DNA of 23,747 bases from Corallochytrium limacisporum (taxonomy: Eukaryota > Opisthokonta): positions 17,564 to 41,310 of the forward strand of contig PDIP01000144.1 of NCBI GenBank assembly GCA_002811645.1, written 5' to 3'. The notes beneath the pieces are model-generated. The model was given only the letters and a program-made list of their open reading frames with translations. It was not told the DNA's origin and did no database searches. Of this stretch, positions 14,779-22,973 are shown piece by piece. Within the stretch, counting starts at the first letter, position 1. Each line of letters opens with the position of its first letter. The position numbers were made by a program, and so were the translations under genes.

Positions 14779-17700
14779 ATGACAGGACCGCGAAGGAGTC
14801 CCACCGCGAACGCCACGAAGAAAACGATCTTCGGACTCCGGAAACGATGGGCGAAGAGGGCAAGCATGAGAGAACCGTTCCAGCTCCTGGATGAGGGCGA
14901 AGATGATTTATTGGCAGCCTCCATGGGTCGGTCACTTACCAATGCAACGCATGCTAATCTGATTGACGAGGACAAAAGTGTAGCAAGTTCAACAGAGTCT
15001 CCAATATCGCAGATCCGGGCGAGCTACAGGAAGAGTAGAACTCTACTTGATGAAGACAGCCATATCACCCGTTCTAGCCTGTCTAAACCAATGCAGCAGC
15101 AGCAACACATACGCCCAGAGGTAAGTTTCAGTCTCGGGGACGAATTCGCGTCGTTCATGGAAGGTTTTAACATGAACAAGCCAGTGACCAGGGGAGTTCT
15201 GGACGATCGCAAGGTACATTCCATAGTTCAACGCACACTTGCTTCCATGCAGAACTCCTCCCTCGGAGAAAGGATTGGCAAAGTGGTGGCACACCTTCCT
15301 GCGGTTATGTCCGAACTGACCAGCTTCACCATTCCCAAGCACTATCAAAGCAAATTGTTCTGGAGTCTCGAGCACAAGCGACGGAGACCGACGGCCATTT
15401 TATTCTGGGTGTTAATGCTCATCATCTTAGCCCTGCAAGCGGCAGCTTTTGTGTATGGAAAGTACGACCGAAACTATAAGCACACGCAGCACTCCTCGTG
15501 GATCGATGAACTGATGTCACGGGACGGATATAGCATCTTCGGATGGAAGTATGTAGACGCAGACATCTACATGCCAGTTGGAGTGCGGGTTTACATGATG
15601 ATTCCGACCTGTCTCGTGGGCTTGTGGCTAGCACTGCAGGAGAACTTCCGCGACAAACACCAGCGAAGAAGAACGCGGCGTTTGATGGAAGTGGCACTTT
15701 GGGTACTGTTGGGTGGTCATACGGCTTGCTATGTCTGGAGTCCTCTGCCCGTATTCATTGAGGAAATCACTCTCACATGCACGTACATCGGCATTGTTTT
15801 TATGTTGCCCATTCCCACGAAACAGGTCTTTGAAATGACAGTGATCAATGGCTTGATTTCGTTCTGGTTCTTTCAACGGGCGGCTGGAGAGAGCATTGTC
15901 GAATGTATCTTGCAAGTTGTGGCTACCATTTACATTCCTCTCACTGTGACCATGCTAGAAGTTATATTGCGAAAGGATCGGTCTACGCTGTTCCTGCAAC
16001 AGATGGAACTCATGGACCAGGCAGAGACTAGTGCTCACGTACTGGCTAGTTCTCTTCCGTTACAGATGATCGATGATGCTCTGGAGGGCAACCTGAAGCT
16101 ACGCCACGTAGACAACGCCGTGGTGTGCAGTGGAGACATTTGCAACTTTACACAGTTGAGTTCTCTGGTTAGCCCGGGAGAGCTGCTTGCGGTATTGGAT
16201 AGCGTGTTTGTGGAACTCGATCGGATTGCCGCAAAGCGGGATCTCGAGAAAATCAAGACCTTAGGTGATGCCTACATCTGTGCGGGCGGCATATTCGGTA
16301 AAGATGACGTCGAGAAGGATGTCAACAGAGACGAGAAGCAGAGAAAGCTCCGCAAGACCAGCTATGCTGGTTCTTCGCCAGGTGACAAAACCTCATTTGC
16401 TGCTAAGCGCCGCCAAACGACCCCTGATGGAGGTCTGAGCGTGAAAAATGTGGATACCTACCGCGAGGATCCTGTGTACCAAGTCTGTGCCTTTGCCATC
16501 GAGGCCATTGAGTCCTTGAAAAATCGCACACTTGCGGGCAACGAGATCGAGATGCGCGTAGGCATTGACATGGGCAACGTTCGCTTTGGTATTGTGGGTA
16601 CCGGAAAGTGGAGTTTCGATCTCTGGGGCCCTGCCTACGACGGGGCTTTGGAGCTTGAGTCCTCCAGCGCCACCAACACAATTCACGTCAGTGAACGCGT
16701 TGCCACCCACATCATGGGCCTGAGCAGTGTTGTGGCCAACCGGTTTGTGTTCCAAAAGGGTATGCTGGACAGTTCCTTCTTCATGAGTAAACCGGGAGAT
16801 GAACAAAACCTGACGTGGAATCGAGTAACCCAGAAACGTAAACAGAGCCGGGCCAATCTGGTTCCGAAGGTAACCCGTCCATCCTTGACTCCAATTTCGG
16901 GACCAATCGCCGAGGACGACAGGGAATTTGCGCAACGTAAGGACAGTTTGGGCCAGATTAGTCAGATCAGCACTGGTAGCCAGGAATCTGGCTACAGGAG
17001 CTCTGGAGTCCGCAATACTGTAACTTCAACTGGCCTGAAAACCAGTTTTGGCAGTATCATGAGCTCGGAGAATGATGCCAGCAACAGTCTCCTTCAGAGG
17101 AATTTTTCTGCCGATGATACGAGTAGTCAAACGTCGGGAAGTATCGATTTGGAGACATACAACCAAGAAGATGTTCGTGGTGCGTTGTTCAACGCCGTGC
17201 GTTATGATTTCATCCAGGCCATGCTGAGCCCGGAAGAAGGGGAGTTTGAAAGCATCCACAGATCCTTCCGCAAGACCTTCAGTCTGGACTCTGACTCCGA
17301 GTCCGGATCGTCCCGGCATGGAACCGACAAAGTGGCCCCGGTGTCGAATCCATTTACATCTGTGGACGACACGTCGACAAAGTGTTCGCGGCGCAACAGT
17401 GTCCTTCCCCAACTGCTCGGCGGCGGTACGATTCGGCAGACATCGAGTCAGTTGGACAGGGACGAAGGAAACGAATGGATGGCAATGGTTGGTGATGTCG
17501 CCATCCCGCAGCGTAAGACCTCGGAAAGGAGTGATGACTCTTTGAGCACAGGAGTACGGGGGTTGTCCCTCAAGGGCCGTAGGGGCAGCATAGGGAATGC
17601 ACTGTCACGCATCGAAACCACTATCAGTGAGGAATCTGCCGAATCTGACAGCGGTCTCGGCATAACCGGGGAACTCGGTGGAGCGGATTTTGCCTCCGAC

Positions 17701-19434
17701 GAGGCCAAGGAGCGAGTCAACGACACAACAAACAGTCTGGCTTCGTCAAGCGCCAGAGCGAGCAGCAAGAGGAGTGTGAGCCCCAGCAGCGCTACAAATG
17801 GTGGCTCTCCTGGCGGCCATGGTGGAATGGCGATTGCTGCTGCCAAAGCCGCCCGTGACGAGGACGAAGGTCTGATGGTGAAGCGCAGTAGTTTTGATCG
17901 TCGTCGATATGGTAGAAACTCCGGAAATTTGTCTTATCGCAACAGCATGAACCTGGACAACGGCAGCAACGGTCTCGGACTCTTAGAGAGCGAAAGCCGC
18001 GGCCACAGTGATGTGAGCGACCTGCACGGGTTTCAACGGCGTTCCGGACCATTTTATCCACATTTTGTTCGCGTTGACGAGGCCGTTGCGTCTCTGGTGG
18101 AAATGCAAAATCCGACTAACCTCACCGGCCGTGTCCAGCACATTCCCAAGTCTCTGGAGAAGGAGTACATCACCTACATCAAGCAGTCCAAGGCGGTCAT
18201 GCTGACCGTCGCGCCGGTTCTGACAGCACTTAATGTCTGCTGTCTGCCCCTTATATTCCTGAAAATGACCACAGCCGATATCCCTGCCTTTATCTGCTAC
18301 TGCCTCGCCGCTCTGTCCGCGGTAATCGGAGCCAAATCCAGTGATAACATCAATTGGGCCATGTACGGATACGAGTCTAGCACGCTCTGGTTCATAGTTG
18401 GTCTGTTTCTTGTCGACTCCCAGTCCATTCTAACCCTGCTGGCGTCTACCATCGCCGTGGCAAACATGGTTGGACTGATGATCGTCAATCCGTACTGGCG
18501 GTCACGCGTCTGCGTGGTGTTTGCACAGCTCCTCTCTGGCTGTGGCGTTGTCTTGTACAAGTACTACCATGTTGACCACCGCGTGAGTACCATTCTGCTC
18601 ACCACATATATTAGCAACGCCATTGTTTGCTGTGCAGTGATTGTCCAACAGGTTATGCTCTGGCGCGAGACTTTCATGTACGAACGCCATGTGAAAGGAC
18701 GACAGAATCGCAATCTTGCCCTGCTCACCAACATTCTACCGCAGGTCGTGGCTGAGGAGATGATGGGAGTCATCAGTGCTGTCCGCAGTGGTGAGAATTT
18801 CCGCAACATTGCCCATCGCTACAAGAACGCTGGCATTCTCTTTGTTTCCATACCTAATTACGACGAAATCACACAAGGGTTAAGTGATGCAGACGTGCTT
18901 GAGCTCATTAACTGCAGCCTGGCCATCGTCGACGAGACGTGTGTGCGGTATGGGGTAGAGCGCATTAAGACGATGAGAGAGAAGATTATGATTGCCGTGG
19001 GATTGCCGGAGGAACTAGACCGACGCTCTGCTCTTATCAAGACCATGGCCGTCGCAGCCGACATTCTTGACAACTTTCACACTTCTACGTTCCGCTTTTC
19101 ACACCTTGACCTCATCCAGGAACCACGCGTGTCCATTGGGCTCAACTTCGGACCTGTAGTGGCAGGAGTGATTGGGCGACAGAAGTTTGCGTACGATGTC
19201 TGGAGCGACTGTGTCAATGTTGCAGCGCGGATGGCCGCAATTGCGGGCATGTCAAAGGGGTATCGTCTTGCTGTGCCTGACCTTATATACGTCGAGTACG
19301 AGAATTGTCTGCACCGAATCACGGAACTGGAGCCGAAAGATGATCCTATGGACCAGTTTGATGTGTCGGGACCCTACTACTACGATGTCAAGGGTAAGGG
19401 CAACATGTCGGTGACAATGATCACAGCTGAGTAG
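14779..19434 (+). CDS. Transmembrane adenylyl cyclase, 6TM-C1-6TM-C2 type
   Basis: The 1551-aa protein makes cAMP from ATP. After a Ser-rich cytosolic N-terminus of about 200 residues come six helices (about 205-395), cyclase domain C1 (about 410-670), a Ser-rich linker (about 680-1110), six more helices (about 1136-1295) and domain C2 (about 1310-1551). C1 carries both metal-binding Asp residues: D453 in SGDICNFTQL and D497 in TLGDAYIC, 44 apart as in mammals. C2 lacks these but carries the ATP-binding set: K1397 (ERIKT), D1473 (AYDVWSD), N1480 and R1484 (NVAARM), and the VKGKG motif at 1537-1541. This is the animal split of one active site between two half-domains. C1 has an insert of about 55 residues after D497. 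RRNS874, RRGS937 and RRQT547 match PKA consensus sites. A is at -3 of the start. No intron is needed. Confidence 0.94.
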   Translation: MTGPRRSPTANATKKTIFGLRKRWAKRASMREPFQLLDEGEDDLLAASMGRSLTNATHANLIDEDKSVASSTESPISQIRASYRKSRTLLDEDSHITRSSLSKPMQQQQHIRPEVSFSLGDEFASFMEGFNMNKPVTRGVLDDRKVHSIVQRTLASMQNSSLGERIGKVVAHLPAVMSELTSFTIPKHYQSKLFWSLEHKRRRPTAILFWVLMLIILALQAAAFVYGKYDRNYKHTQHSSWIDELMSRDGYSIFGWKYVDADIYMPVGVRVYMMIPTCLVGLWLALQENFRDKHQRRRTRRLMEVALWVLLGGHTACYVWSPLPVFIEEITLTCTYIGIVFMLPIPTKQVFEMTVINGLISFWFFQRAAGESIVECILQVVATIYIPLTVTMLEVILRKDRSTLFLQQMELMDQAETSAHVLASSLPLQMIDDALEGNLKLRHVDNAVVCSGDICNFTQLSSLVSPGELLAVLDSVFVELDRIAAKRDLEKIKTLGDAYICAGGIFGKDDVEKDVNRDEKQRKLRKTSYAGSSPGDKTSFAAKRRQTTPDGGLSVKNVDTYREDPVYQVCAFAIEAIESLKNRTLAGNEIEMRVGIDMGNVRFGIVGTGKWSFDLWGPAYDGALELESSSATNTIHVSERVATHIMGLSSVVANRFVFQKGMLDSSFFMSKPGDEQNLTWNRVTQKRKQSRANLVPKVTRPSLTPISGPIAEDDREFAQRKDSLGQISQISTGSQESGYRSSGVRNTVTSTGLKTSFGSIMSSENDASNSLLQRNFSADDTSSQTSGSIDLETYNQEDVRGALFNAVRYDFIQAMLSPEEGEFESIHRSFRKTFSLDSDSESGSSRHGTDKVAPVSNPFTSVDDTSTKCSRRNSVLPQLLGGGTIRQTSSQLDRDEGNEWMAMVGDVAIPQRKTSERSDDSLSTGVRGLSLKGRRGSIGNALSRIETTISEESAESDSGLGITGELGGADFASDEAKERVNDTTNSLASSSARASSKRSVSPSSATNGGSPGGHGGMAIAAAKAARDEDEGLMVKRSSFDRRRYGRNSGNLSYRNSMNLDNGSNGLGLLESESRGHSDVSDLHGFQRRSGPFYPHFVRVDEAVASLVEMQNPTNLTGRVQHIPKSLEKEYITYIKQSKAVMLTVAPVLTALNVCCLPLIFLKMTTADIPAFICYCLAALSAVIGAKSSDNINWAMYGYESSTLWFIVGLFLVDSQSILTLLASTIAVANMVGLMIVNPYWRSRVCVVFAQLLSGCGVVLYKYYHVDHRVSTILLTTYISNAIVCCAVIVQQVMLWRETFMYERHVKGRQNRNLALLTNILPQVVAEEMMGVISAVRSGENFRNIAHRYKNAGILFVSIPNYDEITQGLSDADVLELINCSLAIVDETCVRYGVERIKTMREKIMIAVGLPEELDRRSALIKTMAVAADILDNFHTSTFRFSHLDLIQEPRVSIGLNFGPVVAGVIGRQKFAYDVWSDCVNVAARMAAIAGMSKGYRLAVPDLIYVEYENCLHRITELEPKDDPMDQFDVSGPYYYDVKGKGNMSVTMITAE

Positions 19435-19601
19435 ACAATGAACAGTGTCCAGATAGTAACCCGAGAGACCGGAATAACCACGAGTGGAGAATGAATGAAC
19501 TGTATAGTCGGAGGTTGGAACCATATTTTTCTTCTGTTTTCGACAGTGTTTGTATTTGTATTTGTTTTATGTGTTAAAATGATTGTGGTAGTGCGTCCTT
19601 C

Positions 19602-19612
19602 TTTTTTTTTTT
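19602..19612. repeat. T11 homopolymer
   Basis: Eleven T bases about 170 bases after the cyclase stop. It may form part of the cyclase 3' UTR or its downstream element. Confidence 0.9.
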
Positions 19613-19766
19613 GGTGATTTTGTTTTTTAGTTTGGGATGATGCCATATTCGAAGGACGAAGAATGAGAAAAACAAAAGGATGATTGAATGACATGAAATG
19701 GAAAGAAACTTGAAGATGTTTGAGTTCATGCTTGTAGGTTGGTGATTCCCTTTTGCGTGTGCACCG

Positions 19767-19782
19767 TATGGCGATTGCCATA
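19767..19782 (-). other. Stem-loop just after the transhydrogenase stop
   Basis: On the minus strand TATGGC-AATC-GCCATA forms a perfect six-base-pair stem with a four-base loop, starting about nine bases after the stop codon. It would lie in the 3' UTR. It matches no regulatory hairpin that I recognise. Confidence 0.4.
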
Positions 19783-19790
19783 GCCTGGCT

Positions 19791-22700
19791 TTACTTGCCG
19801 TGCATGAACATCTGCAGCATGCGGTGAGTCACAGCATAACCACCGCAGATGTTGATCATAGCCACAAAGGCAGAAATGAAGCCGAGATAGTTGTACGTGG
19901 TATCAAAGCCGCTGCCAATCTGTTCCAGACCAGCCAAGACAACAATACCCGACACGGCGTTGGTCACACTCATCAAGGGAGTATGCAGGGACGGGGAGAC
20001 ATCCCAGATGAGGAAGTAACCCAGGATCACAGACAATTCAAAGACCAGCAGATATTCGAAGTAAGACTCGGGGAACAGGAAACCACAGCCGACCACAAGG
20101 ATGAGCATAATAAGCAGACCAAGGGCCTGCTGTTCCTTCCAGCTGCGGCGGTCCCACCAGGACAGACCATCATCACGAGGGTCCATGTCCACTGCAGTCT
20201 CAGGGTTGCCCTTCTTGGGATCCGAGTCACTGGTACTGGAGGAAGAGTCGTCGTCGTTCTTGGTGGGTGCAGGCTTAGCAGCCGGTGCGCCAGGCTGGGG
20301 AGGAGTGTAGCAGACCTCACCCTCGGCGTTAGTCACGCGCATCTTGGTGACAATGTCATCCTGGCCCTCACTTTGCTGGTAAAGCTTGAAGAAGTTCTCC
20401 ATATTGGCGGCGTAGAGGTTGGAGCTTACCTTGGCCATGCGGCTGGCCAGGTTGACGAAGCCAACAATGTGGACGCCATTGTCAGTCACATAGGCCTCGT
20501 TGACCCTTGTCTGGGTGCAGTTGCCTCCAGTGCGAGCCGCCAGGTCGACAATGACAGATCCCGGGCGCATGGACCCAACCATATCGTCCAGAATAAGCTT
20601 GGGGGCCGGACGTCCCGGAATCATGGCAGTGGTGATAATAATGTCCACTTCCTTGGCCTGCTGCCTGAACAAGGCAAATTCAGCGTCCAAGAAGGCTTTG
20701 CTCATCTCCTTTGCGTAACCACCGGCACCGGCACCGTCTTCCTCAATGTCGACCGTCAAGAAATGACCGCCCATGGATTCGACCTGCTCCTTGACAGGCT
20801 TGCGCACGTCAAAACCGCGAACAATAGCTCCGAGGTTCGCTGCCGCACCGATAGCAGCAAGACCCGCTACACCAGCACCCACGACGAGAACCTTGGCAGG
20901 TTCCACCTTACCCGCGGCAGTAATTTGGCCGGTGAAGAAGGAGCCGAAGCGCTGGGAAGCCTCGACCACAGCGCGGTAACCTGCGACGTTGCCCATGGCT
21001 GAGAGGGTGTCCAGAGCCTGGGCCTTGGTGGTGCGGGGAACAGCATCTGTAGCGTACGCAGTGATGCGCTTAGCAGCCAGGGCCTCAAGCAGTTCGCGGT
21101 TCTTTCCGGGGTTCAGCGGTGCCAGCATTTGGATGCCCTCAGGAAGCTCCTTGATCTCTTCCACGGTCGGCTCGGCGAGTTTAACGAATGTAAGATTCTG
21201 TTGGATAGCAGTCTTCTGGTCCAGGAGGGGCTGCACACCGTCCACGATCGTGGCACCAACGGACTCGAAGAGGCGGTCCGGGAAATCGGCGGCGACACCA
21301 GCACCAGCCAGCACGCGCGTTTCAATGCCAATGTCAAGCAGGGACTCAATCTTGTCTGGCGTCATGGCCACGCGACACTCGTCACCGTCCGCTTCATTGG
21401 TAACGGCGATGGTCATGGACGGTGCAGGGCGCTTCGCCAGGCGCTCTTCCCGGGCCTTGCGGGCCTTTTCTTCAGCCTCCTCAGCCTTGCGGGCCTCTGC
21501 CTCCTTGCGAGCAGCGGCATCCTCGGCAGCAGTCTTCTTGTCATCACCGTTGCTAGACATTTCTTGCAACTTCGCGAGGATGGCATCTGTCGACTTACGG
21601 GCATCACCGAAGCACATGTGGCAACGGTCCTTGAAGAAGAGAGGATTCTGCACACCGGCGTAACCAGCGCCCAGAGAGCGCTTCATGATGATGGTAGAAT
21701 GGCTGGTCCACACGCGCAAGACGGGCATACCAGCAATATCGGAGCTGGGATCGTCCTCTGCGGCGGGGTTGACTGTGTCGTTGGCGCCAATCACGAGCAC
21801 AACATCAGTGTCGGGGAAGTCGGGGTTGATCTCGTCCATTTCCTTCACAATTTCGTAGTCCACACGGGCTTCGGCGAGCAATACGTTCATATGACCGGGC
21901 ATGCGACCAGCAACTGGATGGATGGCAAAGCGCACGTTAACTCCGCGGCTGATCAGCAAATCAGTGATGGCACTGATAGTGTGCTGGGCCTGGGCCACGG
22001 CCATACCATAGCCGGGGACAATGATTACAGACTTGGCGTGAAGCAGCTGCTTGGCGACTGCATCCGGCTTCAGCTCAGACGCTTCGCGCTGCTCAGCAAC
22101 AGCACCACTGGCGGCCGGCGCGGGCTTCTTTCCACCCTCACCGAAACCTCCAACAAGGACGTGCATTAGTGAGCGGTTCATGGCCTTGCACATGACATAA
22201 CTGAGGATAGCACCACTGCCTCCAACCAAGCTACCTCCGACCACTAGGACGAAGTTCAGAGATGCGAAACCGGCGAAGGCACCGGCCCAACCAGACAATG
22301 AATTCAGCACGGCAATGACGACAGGCATGTCAGCACCACCGATGGCCATGACAGCGTGGTAACCGAATACAAGGGAGATAAAGATAGCAACCGCAGCAGC
22401 AATGATTCCATCGTCTGGGCGGTCGAGAGCGAGAAAAGCAGCAGCCAAACCGATGAGGGAAAGAATCATGGCAATGTTTGCATAACCCATGCCCCGGTAC
22501 TCCAGACGGCTGTTGATAATGCCCTCGAGTTTCAGACAGGCCACCAGGGAACCGGAGAAGGTCACAACACCGGTGAGCACGCCAAAGTAGATAACCAGCA
22601 AGTTCACATGCTCACCCAGCTTCGTCGTGCTCAGGTCAGCCTGGTAGTAACTACCCAGGCTGGCCAACGCGGCTGCGGCACCACCGAATGAGTTCAACAA

Positions 22701-22973
22701 ACCGACCAGTTGGGGCATCTGGGTCATCTTGACAAAGAAGGCAAGGAATACACCAAAGACACCGGAGGGCACCAGTGCCGCGACCACGAGACCGGCAGAG
22801 GGGTTATTGGAAACTGTGCCACCGATGGCAAACGCCGTACCGATGATACCATATATGTTTCCACGTACCGCGGTGCGCTGGTTCCTCAGACCCTGAATAC
22901 AGAGAATGTAGAAGAGTACCGACGGTACAAATGTGTAGTATGCGGATAGCTTATCCAAGTCAATTGTCTCCAT
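19791..22973 (-). CDS. NNT: Proton-translocating NAD(P) transhydrogenase, fused in beta-alpha order
   Basis: The enzyme uses the proton gradient to reduce NADP+ with NADH. The 1060-aa protein is complete but runs as beta then alpha. It has nine membrane helices (about 12-262), the NADP(H) domain dIII with GYGMAVAQAQ (321-330), HPVAGRMPGHMNVLLAEA (352-369) and GANDTVNPAA (396-405), a charged KE/A-rich linker (471-518), the NAD(H) domain dI with Rossmann motif GAGVAGL (699-705), an acidic Ser-rich spacer (about 908-950) and four helices (about 968-1055) including LHTPLMSVTNA with H997. Animal NNT has the opposite, alpha-first order. The beta-first order is known from Entamoeba and apicomplexans. 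The start has A at -3 and G at +4, with an in-frame TAA eight codons upstream, so no mitochondrial presequence is encoded contiguously. Asn94 replaces E. coli beta-His91. Confidence 0.96.
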   Translation of the reverse strand: METIDLDKLSAYYTFVPSVLFYILCIQGLRNQRTAVRGNIYGIIGTAFAIGGTVSNNPSAGLVVAALVPSGVFGVFLAFFVKMTQMPQLVGLLNSFGGAAAALASLGSYYQADLSTTKLGEHVNLLVIYFGVLTGVVTFSGSLVACLKLEGIINSRLEYRGMGYANIAMILSLIGLAAAFLALDRPDDGIIAAAVAIFISLVFGYHAVMAIGGADMPVVIAVLNSLSGWAGAFAGFASLNFVLVVGGSLVGGSGAILSYVMCKAMNRSLMHVLVGGFGEGGKKPAPAASGAVAEQREASELKPDAVAKQLLHAKSVIIVPGYGMAVAQAQHTISAITDLLISRGVNVRFAIHPVAGRMPGHMNVLLAEARVDYEIVKEMDEINPDFPDTDVVLVIGANDTVNPAAEDDPSSDIAGMPVLRVWTSHSTIIMKRSLGAGYAGVQNPLFFKDRCHMCFGDARKSTDAILAKLQEMSSNGDDKKTAAEDAAARKEAEARKAEEAEEKARKAREERLAKRPAPSMTIAVTNEADGDECRVAMTPDKIESLLDIGIETRVLAGAGVAADFPDRLFESVGATIVDGVQPLLDQKTAIQQNLTFVKLAEPTVEEIKELPEGIQMLAPLNPGKNRELLEALAAKRITAYATDAVPRTTKAQALDTLSAMGNVAGYRAVVEASQRFGSFFTGQITAAGKVEPAKVLVVGAGVAGLAAIGAAANLGAIVRGFDVRKPVKEQVESMGGHFLTVDIEEDGAGAGGYAKEMSKAFLDAEFALFRQQAKEVDIIITTAMIPGRPAPKLILDDMVGSMRPGSVIVDLAARTGGNCTQTRVNEAYVTDNGVHIVGFVNLASRMAKVSSNLYAANMENFFKLYQQSEGQDDIVTKMRVTNAEGEVCYTPPQPGAPAAKPAPTKNDDDSSSSTSDSDPKKGNPETAVDMDPRDDGLSWWDRRSWKEQQALGLLIMLILVVGCGFLFPESYFEYLLVFELSVILGYFLIWDVSPSLHTPLMSVTNAVSGIVVLAGLEQIGSGFDTTYNYLGFISAFVAMINICGGYAVTHRMLQMFMHGK

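Larger units (their letters stand above)
19435..19790. other. Convergent 3' region of cyclase and transhydrogenase
   Basis: About 356 bases separate the two stop codons. The stretch is T-rich on the plus strand (T11 at 19602-19612), and I see no AATAAA on either strand. A 6-base-pair hairpin sits next to the transhydrogenase stop (19767-19782). Confidence 0.6.

Noticed and set aside
19800-22169. Two long plus-strand open frames (400 and 346 codons) opposite the transhydrogenase
   Set aside because: They lie wholly antisense to a protein with clear homology, show no domain of their own, and are explained by the codon bias of the real gene leaving few antisense stops.
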